Positions 43,877 to 55,127 of a DNA stretch of 64,000 nt are shown piece after piece (the stretch's first letter is position 1; each line of letters starts with the position of its first letter). The DNA lies in contig NC_058523.1 in the NCBI RefSeq assembly GCF_904849725.1, positions 167,630,689 to 167,694,688 of the forward strand, read 5' to 3'. Origin of the DNA: Hordeum vulgare subsp. vulgare. Lineage: Eukaryota; Streptophyta; Magnoliopsida; Poales; Poaceae. The position numbers were made by a program, and so were the translations under genes. A model generated the notes under the pieces. The model made no database searches and had not been told where the DNA came from. It saw only the letters and a list, made by a program, of their open reading frames with translations.

Positions 43877-45448
43877 TGATAACCCACAAATGTAGGGGAT
43901 CGCAACAGTTTTCGAGGGTAGAGTATTCAACCCAAATTTATTGGTTCGACTCAGGGGAAGCGAAAGAATATTCTCAAGTATTAGCAACTGAGTTGTCAAT
44001 TCAACCACACCTGAAAGATTAGTGTCTGCAAGCAAAGTATCAGTAGCAAAGTGGTATGATAGCAACGGTGCCAGAAACAGGTCTGTTGACGGCAGACTAT
44101 TCCTAACTTGTTGTATCAATGGCGCCAGTAAAGTGTTGCAGCAAGTAACAGCCAAGTAGCAAGTAACAGCAGTAGTGACAACAGTAGCAAGGAACAGCAA
44201 TAGTGACAGCAGTAGCAAGAAAGAACAGTAGCAGCAGCAGAAGTAACAGCAGTAGCAACAGAGTAACAGCAGCAGCAGTAACAGCAGTAGCACCAAAGTA
44301 ACATAGCAAGGACCAGTAGTAAAAGACTCGTAGGCATTGGATCGGTGATGGATGATTATGCCGGATGTGATTCATCATGTAACAGCTATAACACGGAGAG
44401 ATAAGTAACTAGCTCCCGTTCGTCAATCTAATGTAGGCATGTATTCTGTATGTAGTCATACGTGCTTAGGGAAAATAACTTGCATGACATCTATTGTCCA
44501 TCCCTCCCGTGGCAGCGGGGTCCTAATGGAAACTACGGGATATTAAGGTTCTCCTTTTAATAAAGAACCGGACCAACGCATTGACACGCGGTGAATACAT
44601 GAATTCCTCATACTATGGTCATCTCCGGGAGTGGTTCCGGCTATTGTCACTCCGGGGTTGCCGGGTCATAACACATAGTAGGTGACTACAACTTGCAAGA
44701 TAGGATCTAAAACACACATATATTGGCGACAAGATAATAGGTTCAGATCTGAAATCATGGCACTCAGGCCCTAGTGACAAGCATTAAGCATGGCAAAGTA
44801 GTAGCAACATCAATCTCAGAACACAGTGGACACTAGGGATCAATCCCCGTCAAAACTAACACTATTACATGACAGATCGCATCCAACTCATCACCATCCA
44901 GCAAGCCTACGATGAGATTACTCACGAACGGTGAAGAGCATCATGGAATTGTCGATGGAGGAAGGTTGATGATGACGATGGCGATGATTTCCCCTCTCCG
45001 GAGCCTAGAACGGACTCCAGATCTGTCCTCCAGACAAAGAACAGGAGGTGGCGGCGCCTCCGTATCGTAAAACGCGATGAATCCTTCTCCTTGATTTTTT
45101 TCCGGGCGAGACGGAATAAATACAACTGAGTTTGGAGGCGGTGGCGCCACGTGGGCGCCACAAGCCCTCACGGCGCGGCCAGGGGGGTGGTCGCGGCCTG
45201 TGGGCTTATGGCCCACTTGTTCACCTCCTCCGGTGGATCTTTGCGCAGGTATTTTTCATTAATTCCAGAAAAAATTTCCGTAAATTTTCAAGTCATTCCG
45301 AGAACTTTTATTTCTGCACAAAAACAACACCATGGCAATTCTGCTGAAAACAGCGTTAGTCCGAGTCAGTTCCATTCAAATCATGCAAGTTAGAGTCCAA
45401 AACAAGGGCAAAAGAGTTCCGAAAAGTAGATACGACGGAGACGTATCA
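43877..45448 (-). mobile_element. Element E 3' LTR
   Basis: TGATAACCCACAAATG...GACGTATCA in plus-strand reading. Contains a long AGC/AGT-type trinucleotide-rich segment (about 44130-44310), which yields Leu/Cys/Tyr-rich false ORFs on the minus strand. Confidence 0.93.
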
Positions 45449-47446
45449 ACTCCCCCAAGCTTAAAGCCTTGCTTGTGCTCAACCAGTTCAGTTGACAAAC
45501 TGAAAGAGACAAAAGAAAAACTTTGAAGAACTCTATTTGATCTTGTTGTTGCAACTATGTCTAACTCATAACCAGAATTTCAGCAAGATCACAAGCAAAC
45601 CACATAAGCAAATGACATCTAGGTCTCACCGTAAACTCATATCAATGGCATAATGAACTAGCGAGCAAATAATAATAAGCCTCAAATGTCAACACTTCAA
45701 TCAAAACAACATGAAGCAGTATGAACAGGTGGTATCTCGCTAGCTCTTTCTGAGACCGCAAAACATAAATGCAGAGCACCTTCAAAGACCAATGGCTGAC
45801 TAAACATTGTAACTCATGGCAATGAAGATCCGGTCACAGGCATACTCAACATAGTTAAAAGCAAAGCATAAAATGACAGAGGTGCTCTCTAATTGGTGCT
45901 TTTATAAGAGGAGGATGACTCGACAGGAACATAAATAGACAGGCCCTTCGCAGAGGGAAGCATTGATTTGCAGAGGTGCCAGAGCTCAAGCTTTTAAAAT
46001 AGAGATAATAATTTTGGGTGGCATGCTTTCATTGTCAACGCAATGACTAAGAGTTCTCAACATCTTCCACGCTACACATGCTATAGGTGGTTCCCAAACA
46101 GAAAAGTAAAGTTTTGACTCCCCCACCACCAATCAATCACACTCCACGGCTAGCCGAATCCTCGGGTACCGTCCATGCCAACATCAATCCTGGGGGAGTT
46201 TTGTTTGCAATTATCTTTTCGATTTGAGCACGGAACTGGGAATTCCAATTACCGGCCCCTTTCTCGTGAATGATAGTGAATAAACACATATCGAGGATAA
46301 CACGCCTAGCATGGAAGATACCAACGCCCCCTGTCACCACATGAGCGGTTCGGGCATGCAAAACAGATTATTTCTTGAAGGTTTAGAGAGTGGCACATGC
46401 AAATTTATTTGGAACGACAGGTAGATACCGCACATAGGTAGGTATGGTGGACTCACATGGAACAATTTTGGGTTTATGGGAGTGGATGCACAAGCAGTAT
46501 TCCCGCTTGGTACAAGTGAAGGCTAGCAAAAGACTGGGAAGCGACCAACTAGAGAGCGACAATAGTCATCAAAATGCATTGAGATTAACTAACATTGAGT
46601 GCAAGCATGAGTAGGACATAAATCACCATGAACATGAATTTCATAGAGGCTATGTTGATTTTGTTTCAACTACATGCGTGAACATGCGCCAAGTCAAGCA
46701 ACTTGAATCATTCAAAGGAGGATACCATCCTATCATACTACAACACAGTCATCTCAAAATTCATGTGGGCATCCAAGACAAACCATTATAAGCTCCTAGC
46801 TAACTAAGCATGGCATAAGCAACTATGATCTCTAAGTTGTCATTGCAAACATGTTTCTCTCACAACAAAGCTGAATCAGGCATGATGAGATAGTCATATT
46901 TACAATAACAAAATAGATCGAGTTCATACCAGCTTTTTCAGGCTCAGTCACTTCATCATATATTGTCATTATTGCCTTTCACTTGCACGACCGAACGATG
47001 TGAACAATAATAAGCGTGCTTGTGCATTGGACTATGCTGGAATCTGTAGGCAAACACAAAGGAGAAGCCAAAGTAATATGGCTCTTTGAAAGCTAAACAG
47101 GTATGCATGCAAGATCCACTAAACATTGTAACCAATATCTTCTACCTTGACCCAAAGAAAAAGAAAACTATTTACACGGGAAAGCTCCCAACAAGCAAAA
47201 GAAGAAAAAGAAAATATTTTTGGGTTTTCTCAAACTAGACAGACACACGAAAAGAAAACTAGAAAAAGAAAATAAACTAGCATGGATGATACAGTGGCAA
47301 AGTGTGAACACAAACGAACAAAGTGAAAGCATAAGCAAGAATGTAAAGTCGGTGAGAACACGTACTCCCCCAACCTTAGGCTTTTGGCCTAAGTTGGTCT
47401 ACTCCCAAGGAGGGAATTAACCAGCTCCGGGGTACTCCGGAGTGGA
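45449..47446 (-). other. Element E 3' non-coding module between two polypurine tracts
   Basis: PPT1 is 45449-45463 (minus: TAAGCTTGGGGGAGT), adjacent to the LTR. A second copy, AAGGTTGGGGGAGT, is at 47364-47377, 70 bases past the stop of the env-position ORF. The 1.9 kb between them has no coding sequence and is conserved in element A (11129-11592 and 25183-26480). Confidence 0.75.
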
Positions 47447-48468
47447 CTAAGGATGCCACTGCTGTGTGAGCTCTTCTGGCTGCCACTGATAAACTGGCGT
47501 CTGGTACTCGACTGGTGGCTCGGGCACGGGCACATGTGGTTGGGCTAAGCCCCAATATGCGTAGATGTCCGAGGGCATAATAATGTACCTACCTGCATGA
47601 AGATTGAACAAAGAAGGAGCAGGCAAAGTAATAGTCTCACGAGTACCCTGACTAAATACCAGGTTATAAATCATCCTTCTACTTATATCTCTATCAAGAA
47701 AGTCATGGCGAACAATGCTATCGTAATCTAGATATCTCTCGGGAAGAAGAACCTCTTCTTCTTCCTCCAGTCTAATGGGTATCTCAAAGTGTCTGGCAAG
47801 ACGGGTAGCATAGATACCTCCATAGACAACACCTTTAGAACGGTTCAGGTTCAACCGTTGAGCTACTATAGCGCCCAAGCTATAAGTTTTATCGTTATAA
47901 AGGGCTTCACGCAAGACCGCAAGATCTGGGGAACTAAGTGACCTAGCTTTCCCACGGCCAATCAAACATTTTCCCACAATTAATGAGAAGTACCGAAGCA
48001 CGGGAAAATGAATGCTAGCAGCTCTAGCACAAGACACTCCTCTCTCCTCTCCTACAGCAATTGTACCGATGAAAGCTTCCAAGTCCCGTGGACGAGGTTC
48101 ATGAACATCCCCAACATAAGGTAATTTGCAAACATTGCAAAAATCGTAGAGTGACATGCACTGGGGGATATCATAAAGTTTGAACTCAACCATAGGAGGA
48201 TTCTCCCTCGGATAGAAGTTAAAGCTTTGTACGAAGATATTAGTGAGGAGGAGGTATTGCAGACACTTATCTTCAACGAAGGCGGTAAGGCCTGCGTTTT
48301 CCACCAGGTGATAAAAGTCCTCATAAATTCCAGCGCGCGTAAGAACACGTCGCTTGGCCACTCGCACGCTCGAACTTCTGCGACTCGAGGGACCAGATAC
48401 TTGGGCTTCTACTCACTCCCATCATCCTTGGGGTCACGGCTTGAAGAGCCTCTTAAGAACCTCCTCAT
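47447..48468 (-). pseudogene. Element E env-position ORF (Athila ORF-1-like / unknown), two breaks
   Basis: The open frame 47447-48367 encodes about 306 residues with the features FYPRENPPMVEFKLYD, MSLYDFCNVCKLP, EPRPRDLEAF, FPVLRYFSL and LGAIVAQRLNL. The likely start codon is ATG at 48466-48468, which directly follows a predicted splice acceptor, but an in-frame TAG (48409-48411) and a one-base frameshift near 48334 separate it from the main frame. There is no obvious signal peptide or transmembrane helix in the readable part. Position after PR is the env position of Athila elements. A similar protein is encoded by element A (55755-56780). Function is not established; I avoid calling it an envelope. 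Confidence 0.75.
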
Positions 48469-48496
48469 CTTTTCCCTTTTCTATCTCTGGAAATTT

Positions 48497-48717
48497 CTGA
48501 AATTTTTAGTGATTTTAAGGAAAAGTGAACAAGGCTCAACTAAACTCATAGCAACTACTCCACAAGTGCCTAGAGGCCATATTATGCATCAAAACTACAT
48601 GGGACCAGCTAAAATCAGCATGCAAAGCTCAAGAACATGGTCACCAAGGCACCAAAAATACGCGGAGTATAAGGCACTAGAGCAAAAACTAATTGGACCA
48701 ATGGAGGAGTCACTTAC
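48497..48717 (-). other. Predicted intron upstream of the env-position ORF in element E
   Basis: On the minus strand GGTAAGT (48712-48718) gives a consensus donor, and AAAAATTTCAG ending at 48497 an acceptor, 29 bases before the candidate ATG at 48468. A shorter acceptor TTTCCAG lies slightly downstream. Length about 221 bases. Element A shows the matching acceptor side: CTGAAATTTTTAGTG at about 63958-63972 is the same text. Confidence 0.55.
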
Positions 48718-48839
48718 CAAGGAGTAATTTCCCCAAAACAGCTCGGAGAATAGTCCTTTGAGCAAAGAGATCGAAAATCCCAACAAGAGGAGCAAGAACA
48801 CGGGTTTGAGCTGCGAAACGATTTTTTCTGGAGGTAGGA

Positions 48840-49080
48840 GAACCACATGAGAGCAAGAATGAGTGGAGGGGGTGCCTGTGGGCCCCATAATCCTAGGTGG
48901 CACGGCCAGGGGGTGCCCGCGCCCCAAGGGCTTGTGGCCCACTTGTGCAGCCCCCAGACAAGCTCTTTGTCTCAGAATTTTTCAAAAATTCCAGAAAAAA
49001 TCATACTTGATTTTCAGGATGTTCGGAGAACTTCTATTTTCGGGGTGCTTTTCTACCGGACGCTAAAACGGAAAACAGGG
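48840..49080 (-). repeat. LTR-like segment inside element E, ahead of the env-position ORF
   Basis: In plus-strand reading GGGCTTGTGGCCCACTTG, then a gap, then ATTCCAGAAAAAA, TTTTCAGG and TCGGAGAACTTCTATTTT occur in the same order and spacing as in the E LTR at about 53421-53540. It also shares the GC-rich snapback of the LTR (GGGCCCC... with GGGCTTGTGGCCC). The expected TATA-like box of the LTR is not obvious here. Orientation is the same as the element. Confidence 0.7.
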
Positions 49081-49267
49081 AAAAATAAACTAAACCTATC
49101 ATTTTTCTTCTAAGCAACCGAAAGTGAAAGCTTGGAACAGAGGTTTGTGACTCCTCGATTCATCCATCTCATGGTCATCGAAAGAAATCCGTCAGTGAGG
49201 TTGATCAAGTCTCCTTGACAAACTTTTTCGACTCGCAAAAAGAGAACGGTGAATTCTCGAATTGTCA

Positions 49268-50302
49268 CTAGGTCACCTCAATGGGGATATGTATTTCCCC
49301 AACAAGCAAATCGTACTTCATCTTGACACGAGGAATAGGGTATTCAAATCTCCCAATAAGAATCAATGAAGTTTTTTCGATAGCATTGATGCAATGTACT
49401 CGATATTGTTTCTTCGGAAAGTGCACCGTATGCTCATTACCGTTGACATGGAAAGTGACATTGCCTTTGTTGCAATCTATAACAGCCCCTGCAGTGTTTA
49501 AAAAGGGTCTTCCAAGGATGACCGCCATGGCATCGTCCTCGGGAATATGCAAGATAACAAAGTCTGTTAAGATGGTGACGTTAGCAACCACAACAGGCAC
49601 ATCCTCGCAAATGTCGATAGGGAAAGCAGTTGATTTGTCGCCCATTTGCACAGAGATTTCAGTGCGTGTCAACTTATCCAGTTCAAGTCTATGATAAAGA
49701 GAGAGATGCATAACACTAACACCGGCTCCAAGGTCGCATAAAGCAGTTCTAACGTAGTTACCTTTAATGGAGCAAGGTATAATGGGCACACCGGGATCAC
49801 CTAGTTTCTTAGGAGTTCCACCCTTGAAGGTATAATTAGCATGCATGGTGGAAATCTCAACCTCAGGTATCCTCCTCTTATTAGTCCCAATATCTTTCAT
49901 GTACTTAGCATACGGAGACATTTTGAGCATATGTGTCAAACCCATTTGCACAAAGACAAGTTTGATCATTTCAACGAATCGCTCAAAATCCTCATCATCC
50001 TTTTTCTTGGATGGTTTGGGAGGAAAGGGCATGGGTTTCTGAACCCATGGTTCCCTTTCTTTACCATGCTTCCTAGCAGCGAAGTCATTCTTATCATATA
50101 TCTTATTCTTAGGCTGTGGGTTATCAAGATCAACAGGTTCAATCTCCACATCCTTATCATTTCTAGGTTGAGCATCGACATGAACATCACTATTGATATC
50201 ATCATTAGGCTCATGTTCATCACCAGATTGTGTCTCAACATCAGAGATAGAGACATCGTTTGGACCCTCAGGTGTAGCAGCAACAGGGTTGATAGCGTGC
50301 AA
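49268..50302 (-). pseudogene. Element E protease part of the gag-PR frame
   Basis: 344 residues. The N-terminal half is acidic and hydrophilic. A conserved region FVEMIKLVFVQMGLTHML precedes the protease: ALCDLGAGVSVM with the catalytic Asp in DLG form near residue 187, and AVILGRPFLNTAGAVID near residue 262. The C-terminus extends about 60 residues past the core and ends at 49268. In frame with the gag piece upstream except for two TAA codons (near 50408 and 50368). Confidence 0.88.
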
Positions 50303-50407
50303 GTTCCTATCATCTTTCTTCTTCTTTCTAGGATGACTAGGTGCATCAGTGCTAACTCCTTGAGAATCTTATTCAATTCTCTTAGGATGATCCTCGGGAT
50401 ACAAAGG

Positions 50408-51519
50408 TTACTGGGTCATTCTACCGCCTCTAGTGACGACTCTGACAGAATTGTCATTCAACTCATTGAGCAAGTAATTTTGAGCCTTAAGTACTTGTTC
50501 TACTTGAGAAGTAACCATAGAGGCATGTTTACTCAGAAGCTTAAGATCATTGACATTTCTGTCCACACAAGCACTTAAATGACTATGCATACGAGCATTC
50601 TGTTCCAATTGTCTGCTAACATAATCATTGAAACTTTGTTGTTTGGCAACGAAGTTATCAAATTCATCCATGCATAGACTAGCAGGTTTATGAAAAGGAA
50701 TATCACTCTCATCAAACCTACGCAGAGAGTTTACTTCTACTACCTGTATCGGGTTATCGAGACCATGGATCTCTTTGATAGGTGGTAGATTTTTGACATC
50801 TTCAGATTTAATGCCTTTCTCTCGCATAGATTTCTTAGCTTCTTGCATATCTTGAGGACTGAGGAATAGAATACCTCTTTTCTTCGGAGTTGGCTTAGGA
50901 GGTGGTTCGGGAATAGTCCAAGCATTCTCATTGCACAAGATGTTATTTAGTAGGATCTCAACTTGTTCTACAGTTCGTTCCCTAAAACACAACCAGCACA
51001 ACTATCTAGGTGGTCTTTGGAAGCATCGGCAAGTCCATTATAGAAGATATCAAGTATTTCATTCTTCTCAAGAGGGTGATCAGGCAAAGCATTCAGTAGC
51101 TGGATGAGCCTCCCCCAAGCTTGTGGGAGACTCTCTTCTTCAGCTTGAGCAAAGTTGTATATTTCCTGCAAGGCAGCTTGCTTCTTATGGGTAGGGAAAT
51201 ATTTTTCAGAGAAGTAGTAGACCATATCCTCGGGGCTACGCACACAACCAGGAGCAAGAGAAGTGAACCAAGTCTTAGCATCATCCTTTAGCGAGAAACA
51301 AAACAGCTTGAGGATATAGTAGTGGCGGATCTTTTCCTCAGTAGTGAATAGGGTGGCTATATCGTGTAGTTTGGTAAGATGGGCTACAACCGTTTCAGAC
51401 TCATAACCGTGAAAAGGATCTGATTCGACCAAAGTGATTAACTCAGGGTCGACAGAGAATTCATAATCCTTATCGGTCACAAAGATAGGCGAAGTAGCAA
51501 ACTTTGGGTCGTATTTCAT
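50408..51519 (-). pseudogene. Element E gag
   Basis: The capsid domain is in 50968-51519: AKTWFTSLAPG, YFPTHKKQAALQEI, LPQAWGRLIQLLNALPDHPLEKNEILDIFYNGL are typical of gypsy gag. The next part (50408-51001) overlaps in another frame, so a frameshift lies near 50985. That part has a proline-rich patch and a helical segment with many Asn/Gln, without a zinc knuckle. Confidence 0.85.
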
Positions 51520-51537
51520 CCTAGCGTTGAGAGATTT

Positions 51538-52023
51538 TTATTTCCACTTGAGCAGCAGTTTCTCAACATCATAGCTATCCTTACACGCAAGAAAATCCTC
51601 GGCTATCTCTCCCTCCATAACATAGCGCTCAGGCATAACAGGCAATTCATGCATAGTAGTAGGTTCTACTTCAATAGTATCAGCAGTTTTAGAAGTATCA
51701 TCACGTCTAACAGCAACTCTAGCAATTTGTGCATCAAGGAATGCACCTAGTGGCAAAGCAGTATCAAGCATAGCATCATCAGGAATAGTATCAAGCATAG
51801 CATCATCGGGCATAGTATCAAGCATAGCATCATCATAAGCATCATGGGCAGCAGAATTAGCATCATCAAGCACAGGCGACATATCAAGATTTCTAGCAGC
51901 AGGCGATGTCGCAAACTTACTCAAAACTGAAGGTGAATCAAGTGCAGAGCTAGATGGCAGTTCCTTACCTGTCCTCGTAGTGGAAGGCAAGATTTCAGTT
52001 CTTGGATCTTTCGGATTCCTCAT
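51538..52023 (-). pseudogene. Element E gag N-terminal extension
   Basis: 161 residues starting 50 bases after the primer site and in frame with the gag capsid part, separated from it only by a TAA at 51538-51540. It contains a short tandem peptide repeat of the type PDDAMLDT (three copies, about 51770-51830), which the DNA shows as an 18-24-base repeat. Mostly acidic and low complexity. Confidence 0.7.
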
Positions 52024-52073
52024 AGTGATCAGCAGACGTCAAACCAAAGTGACTCAGAGAATATAGTTGTGCC

Positions 52074-52091
52074 TCCCCGGCAACGGCGCCA
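52074..52091 (-). other. Element E primer-binding site, tRNA-Asp type
   Basis: On the minus strand TGGCGCCGTTGCCGGGGA follows the LTR end by 11 bases. Identical to that of element C. Confidence 0.92.
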
Positions 52092-52102
52092 GAAAAAGGT
52101 CT

Positions 52103-53672
52103 TGATAACCCACAAGTGTAGGGGATCGCAACAGTTTTTGAGGGTAGAGTATTCAACCCAAATTTATTGGTTCAACTCAGGGGAAGCGAAATAATATTCT
52201 CAAGTATTAGCAGCAGAGTTGTCAATTCAACCACACCTGAAAGATTAGTGTCTGGAAGCAAAGTATCAGTAGCAAAGGGGTATGATAGCAACGGTGCCAG
52301 AAACAGGTCTGTTGACGGCAAACTATTCCTAACTAGTTGTATCAATGGCGCGAGTAAAGTGTTGCAGCAAGTAATAGCCAAGTAGCAAGTAACAGCAGTA
52401 GTGACAGCAGTAGCAAGGAACAAACTAGTGACAGCAGTAGCAAGTAATAGCAGCAGCAGCAGCAGAAGTAACAGCAGTAGCAACACAGTAATAGCAGCAG
52501 CAGTAACAGCAGTAGCAACAAAGTAACGTAGGAAGGACCAGTAGTAAAAGACTCGTAGGCATTGAATCGGTGATGGATGATTATGCCGGATGTGATTCAT
52601 CATGTAATAGCTATAACACGGAGAGATAAGTAACTAGCTCCCGTTCGTCAATCTAATGTAGGCATGTATTCCGTATGTAGTCATACGTGCTTAGGGAAAA
52701 TAACTTGCATGACATCTATTGTCCATCCCTCACGTGGCAGCGGGGTCCTAATGGAAACTGCGGGATATTAAGGTTCTCCTTTTAATAAAGAACCGGACCA
52801 ACACATTAACACGCGGTGAATACATGAACTTCTAATACTATGGTCATCTCCGGGAGTGGTTCCGGCTATTTTCACTCCGGGGTTGCCGGGTCATAACACA
52901 TAGTAGGTGACTACAACTTGCAAGATAGGATCTAAAACACACATATATTGGCGACAACATAATAGGTTCATATCTGAAATCATGGCACTCGGGCCCTAGT
53001 GACAAGCATTAAACATGGAAAAGTAGTAGCAACATCAATCTCAGAACATAGTGGATACTAGGGATCAATCTCCGTCAAAACTAACTCGATTACATGATAG
53101 ATCTCATCCAACTCATCACCGTCCAGCAAGCCTACAATGAGATTACTCACGAACGGTGAAGAGCATCATGGAATTGTCGATGGAGGAAGGTTGATGATGA
53201 TGATGGTGACGATTTCCCCTCTCCGGAGCCCAAACGGACTCCAGATATGTCCTCCGGATGAAGAACAGGAGGTGGCGGCACCTCCGTATTGTAAAACATG
53301 ATGAATCCTTCTCCCTGACTTTTTTCCGGGCGAGACAGAATAAATAGAGTTGAGTTTGGAGGCGGTGGCACCACGTGGGCCCCACAAGCCCTCACGACGC
53401 GGCGAGGGGGGTGGTCGCGGCCTGTGGGCTTGTGGCCCACTGGTTCACCTCCTCTGGTGGATCTTTGCGCATGTATTTTTCACTAATTCCAGAAAAATTC
53501 TCCGTAAATTTTCAGGTCATTCCGAGAACTTTTATTTTTGCACAAAAACAACACCATGGCAATTCTGCTGAAAACAACGTTAGTCCGGGTTAGTTCCATT
53601 CAAATCATGCAAGTTAGAGTCCAAAACAAGGGCAAAAGAGTTCGGAAAAGTAGATACGACGGAGACGTATCA
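52103..53672 (-). mobile_element. Element E 5' LTR
   Basis: TGATAACCCACAAGTG...GACGTATCA in plus-strand reading. On the minus strand the GC-rich snapback (about 53378-53440) precedes a weak TATTTATTC box (53338-53348), the likely promoter. The trinucleotide-rich part is at about 52390-52525. Confidence 0.93.
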
Positions 53673-54555
53673 CGTACCAATCGAGTGGACCTCTTTGTCT
53701 AGTATCGTCACAGGAAAGGCATTGATCACGTACTTACCTCGGGTATGCTATATACCGCAAGTCGTGGATGACATGGAAGTTTCCCGGATCTCGTGGGTCC
53801 AGCGTACTACCTCTGCAGAGTGTAAAACTATTCAAATAGCCATGTCCATGATCAAGGACAGTTGGGTAATCCTGCTTAAACTACCTCCAGTCGTTTCCGC
53901 ATAAACCAAGTGTGTGTGAGTGTGTGGCATGGTGTTAAAATGAAGTAGTTTATATGACCAAGTTTGGTGACTTGGCATATCGGGTGAACCCGGAGTGTTC
54001 ATCCCTTGACAGATATGTTGATATCTGTAACCTGTTCTTCTAAATACCATCTAGCTTATGTTGCACATCCATCTATGATCATGTTTATTTACAGTTAAGG
54101 TTCTAACCACCAAATACTGCATATTACTGGTTACCATACCAACTGCATTATCCATAGCATGGGCTGTTTGCGAGTACATTCAAAGTACTCATTGGCTTTC
54201 CACTTGTTATTTCATTGACCAAGTATGGGAGAATAGGATATGGTGAAGAGAAACTCGGTGACGTTCTTTCGAGCTAGGACGCTTCCCAGTCAAAATGCCT
54301 ATAGGTTAAGGCTGATGGCATGGGTTCACGCTTTCGGCCAATATTTCCGCTATTGGTCTGGTTTGGTGTGATGGCCCTCAAGGCCCTATATATGTAAGAC
54401 TTGACCACAATGGTCATTTATTGTATCAAACGGTATGTATGGATGTAAGACTCTTGTTATTCAGTTTTTGTGTGTTCGGTGAGCAATTATCTATGGGATC
54501 ACTGAGCACGTTCATTCGGCGATCTCGACTCATAAGTCGGGGTCCCCACAGTGGC

Positions 54556-55127
54556 ACAAAAAAGGTGACTAACGGTGAGATGGCCAAACTCGGTGGCACT
54601 GATACTCAAACTCGGAAATTCCGTTTTTTTGTATCTTGGCAACACAATGTTGGTCACCTAAACTCGGCAACACCGATGCAGTTTCGGTTGCACCATTTGG
54701 TGGAAATGGCTAGGGTTCTGTCTGAGATCAAAACTCGGTGGGTACGATGTGGCAATTTTGGTGACACCAAATTTTTGTATGTGGAACTTCAGAGAGTGGA
54801 TATGTGGGAAAAATGACTCGGTGTTTTGGTGGCTAACTTTGAGCATTTGAGCAGTCAGTTCATTTTACTACCTCATCCCCTTTTAATAGTATTGTCTTTC
54901 CTATGGACTCAAAAGTGATTTCTCACGAATATAAAATGAAGAGTCTTCTAGCTTGAAGCATGAGCCAATATTATTCCTTTCTTGCATCCAGGGGTGTCTC
55001 CACACAAACCTTTAGTCATAACTCTTCATGGACTAAACCTGAAATATCTAGGTAAAAGTGTTAGTCCCAGAGGCAATGTTTGTTTTCATGAATTATCAAA
55101 ATCATCAAGGGTGCATAGGTTCTTCCA
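54556..55127 (-). mobile_element. Element D 5' LTR, 5' part
   Basis: Continuation of D's LTR after the LARD solo LTR. It has several CTCGG(T/C)G...CACCGA motifs and ends, on the minus strand, with the LTR start TGGAAGAACCTATGC at 55127. The short ORF 54421-54816 is a chance read. Confidence 0.75.

Larger units (their letters stand above)
43877..53672 (-). mobile_element. Element E: complete Athila-type element without RT or integrase
   Basis: Two LTRs of 1572 and 1570 bp, PBS, gag-PR frame, an LTR-like internal segment, an env-position ORF and two polypurine tracts. Flanks GGTAC (43872-43876) and CGTAC (53673-53677) form a target duplication with one change; the empty site GGTACC is present in LARD copy 1 at 32968-32973. 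By eye the LTRs differ at about 12 of the first 280 positions. Total 9796 bp. It is the same family as A. Confidence 0.92.
39783..54550 (-). mobile_element. Solo LTR of the LARD/Sukkula-like family, copy 2, split by element E
   Basis: Plus-strand text begins TGTAACACCC (39783) and ends GGGGTCCCCACA (54550). Without element E and one duplication copy it is about 4.97 kb. Flanks are GTGTC (39778-39782) and GTGGC (54551-54555), a target duplication with one change. It aligns in reverse with 32107-35880 and is longer. ORFs in its GC-rich part (41506-42564) are on both strands and not conserved in copy 1, so I do not call them genes. Confidence 0.8.
36931..55127 (-). mobile_element. Element D: truncated Ty1/copia element, itself split by a LARD solo LTR
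   Basis: On the minus strand: 5' LTR (55127 to 38837, interrupted), PBS 38823-38834, gag, PR and integrase down to about 36935, where it ends abruptly within or just after integrase. RT, RNase H and the 3' LTR are missing. At its 5' end the LTR start TGGAAGAACC abuts C-LTR sequence GATGCC at 55128. At its truncated end, it is joined to the C LTR by a short run of 9-bp repeats (36912-36938). Confidence 0.85.

Noticed and set aside
43787..44378. Minus-strand ORFs rich in Leu, Cys and Tyr in the E LTR
   Set aside because: Direct reading of a trinucleotide-repeat tract in all frames; not protein-coding.
47447..48367. Calling the env-position ORF an envelope glycoprotein
   Set aside because: No signal peptide, transmembrane anchor or glycoprotein features are visible in the readable part; only its position suggests env.
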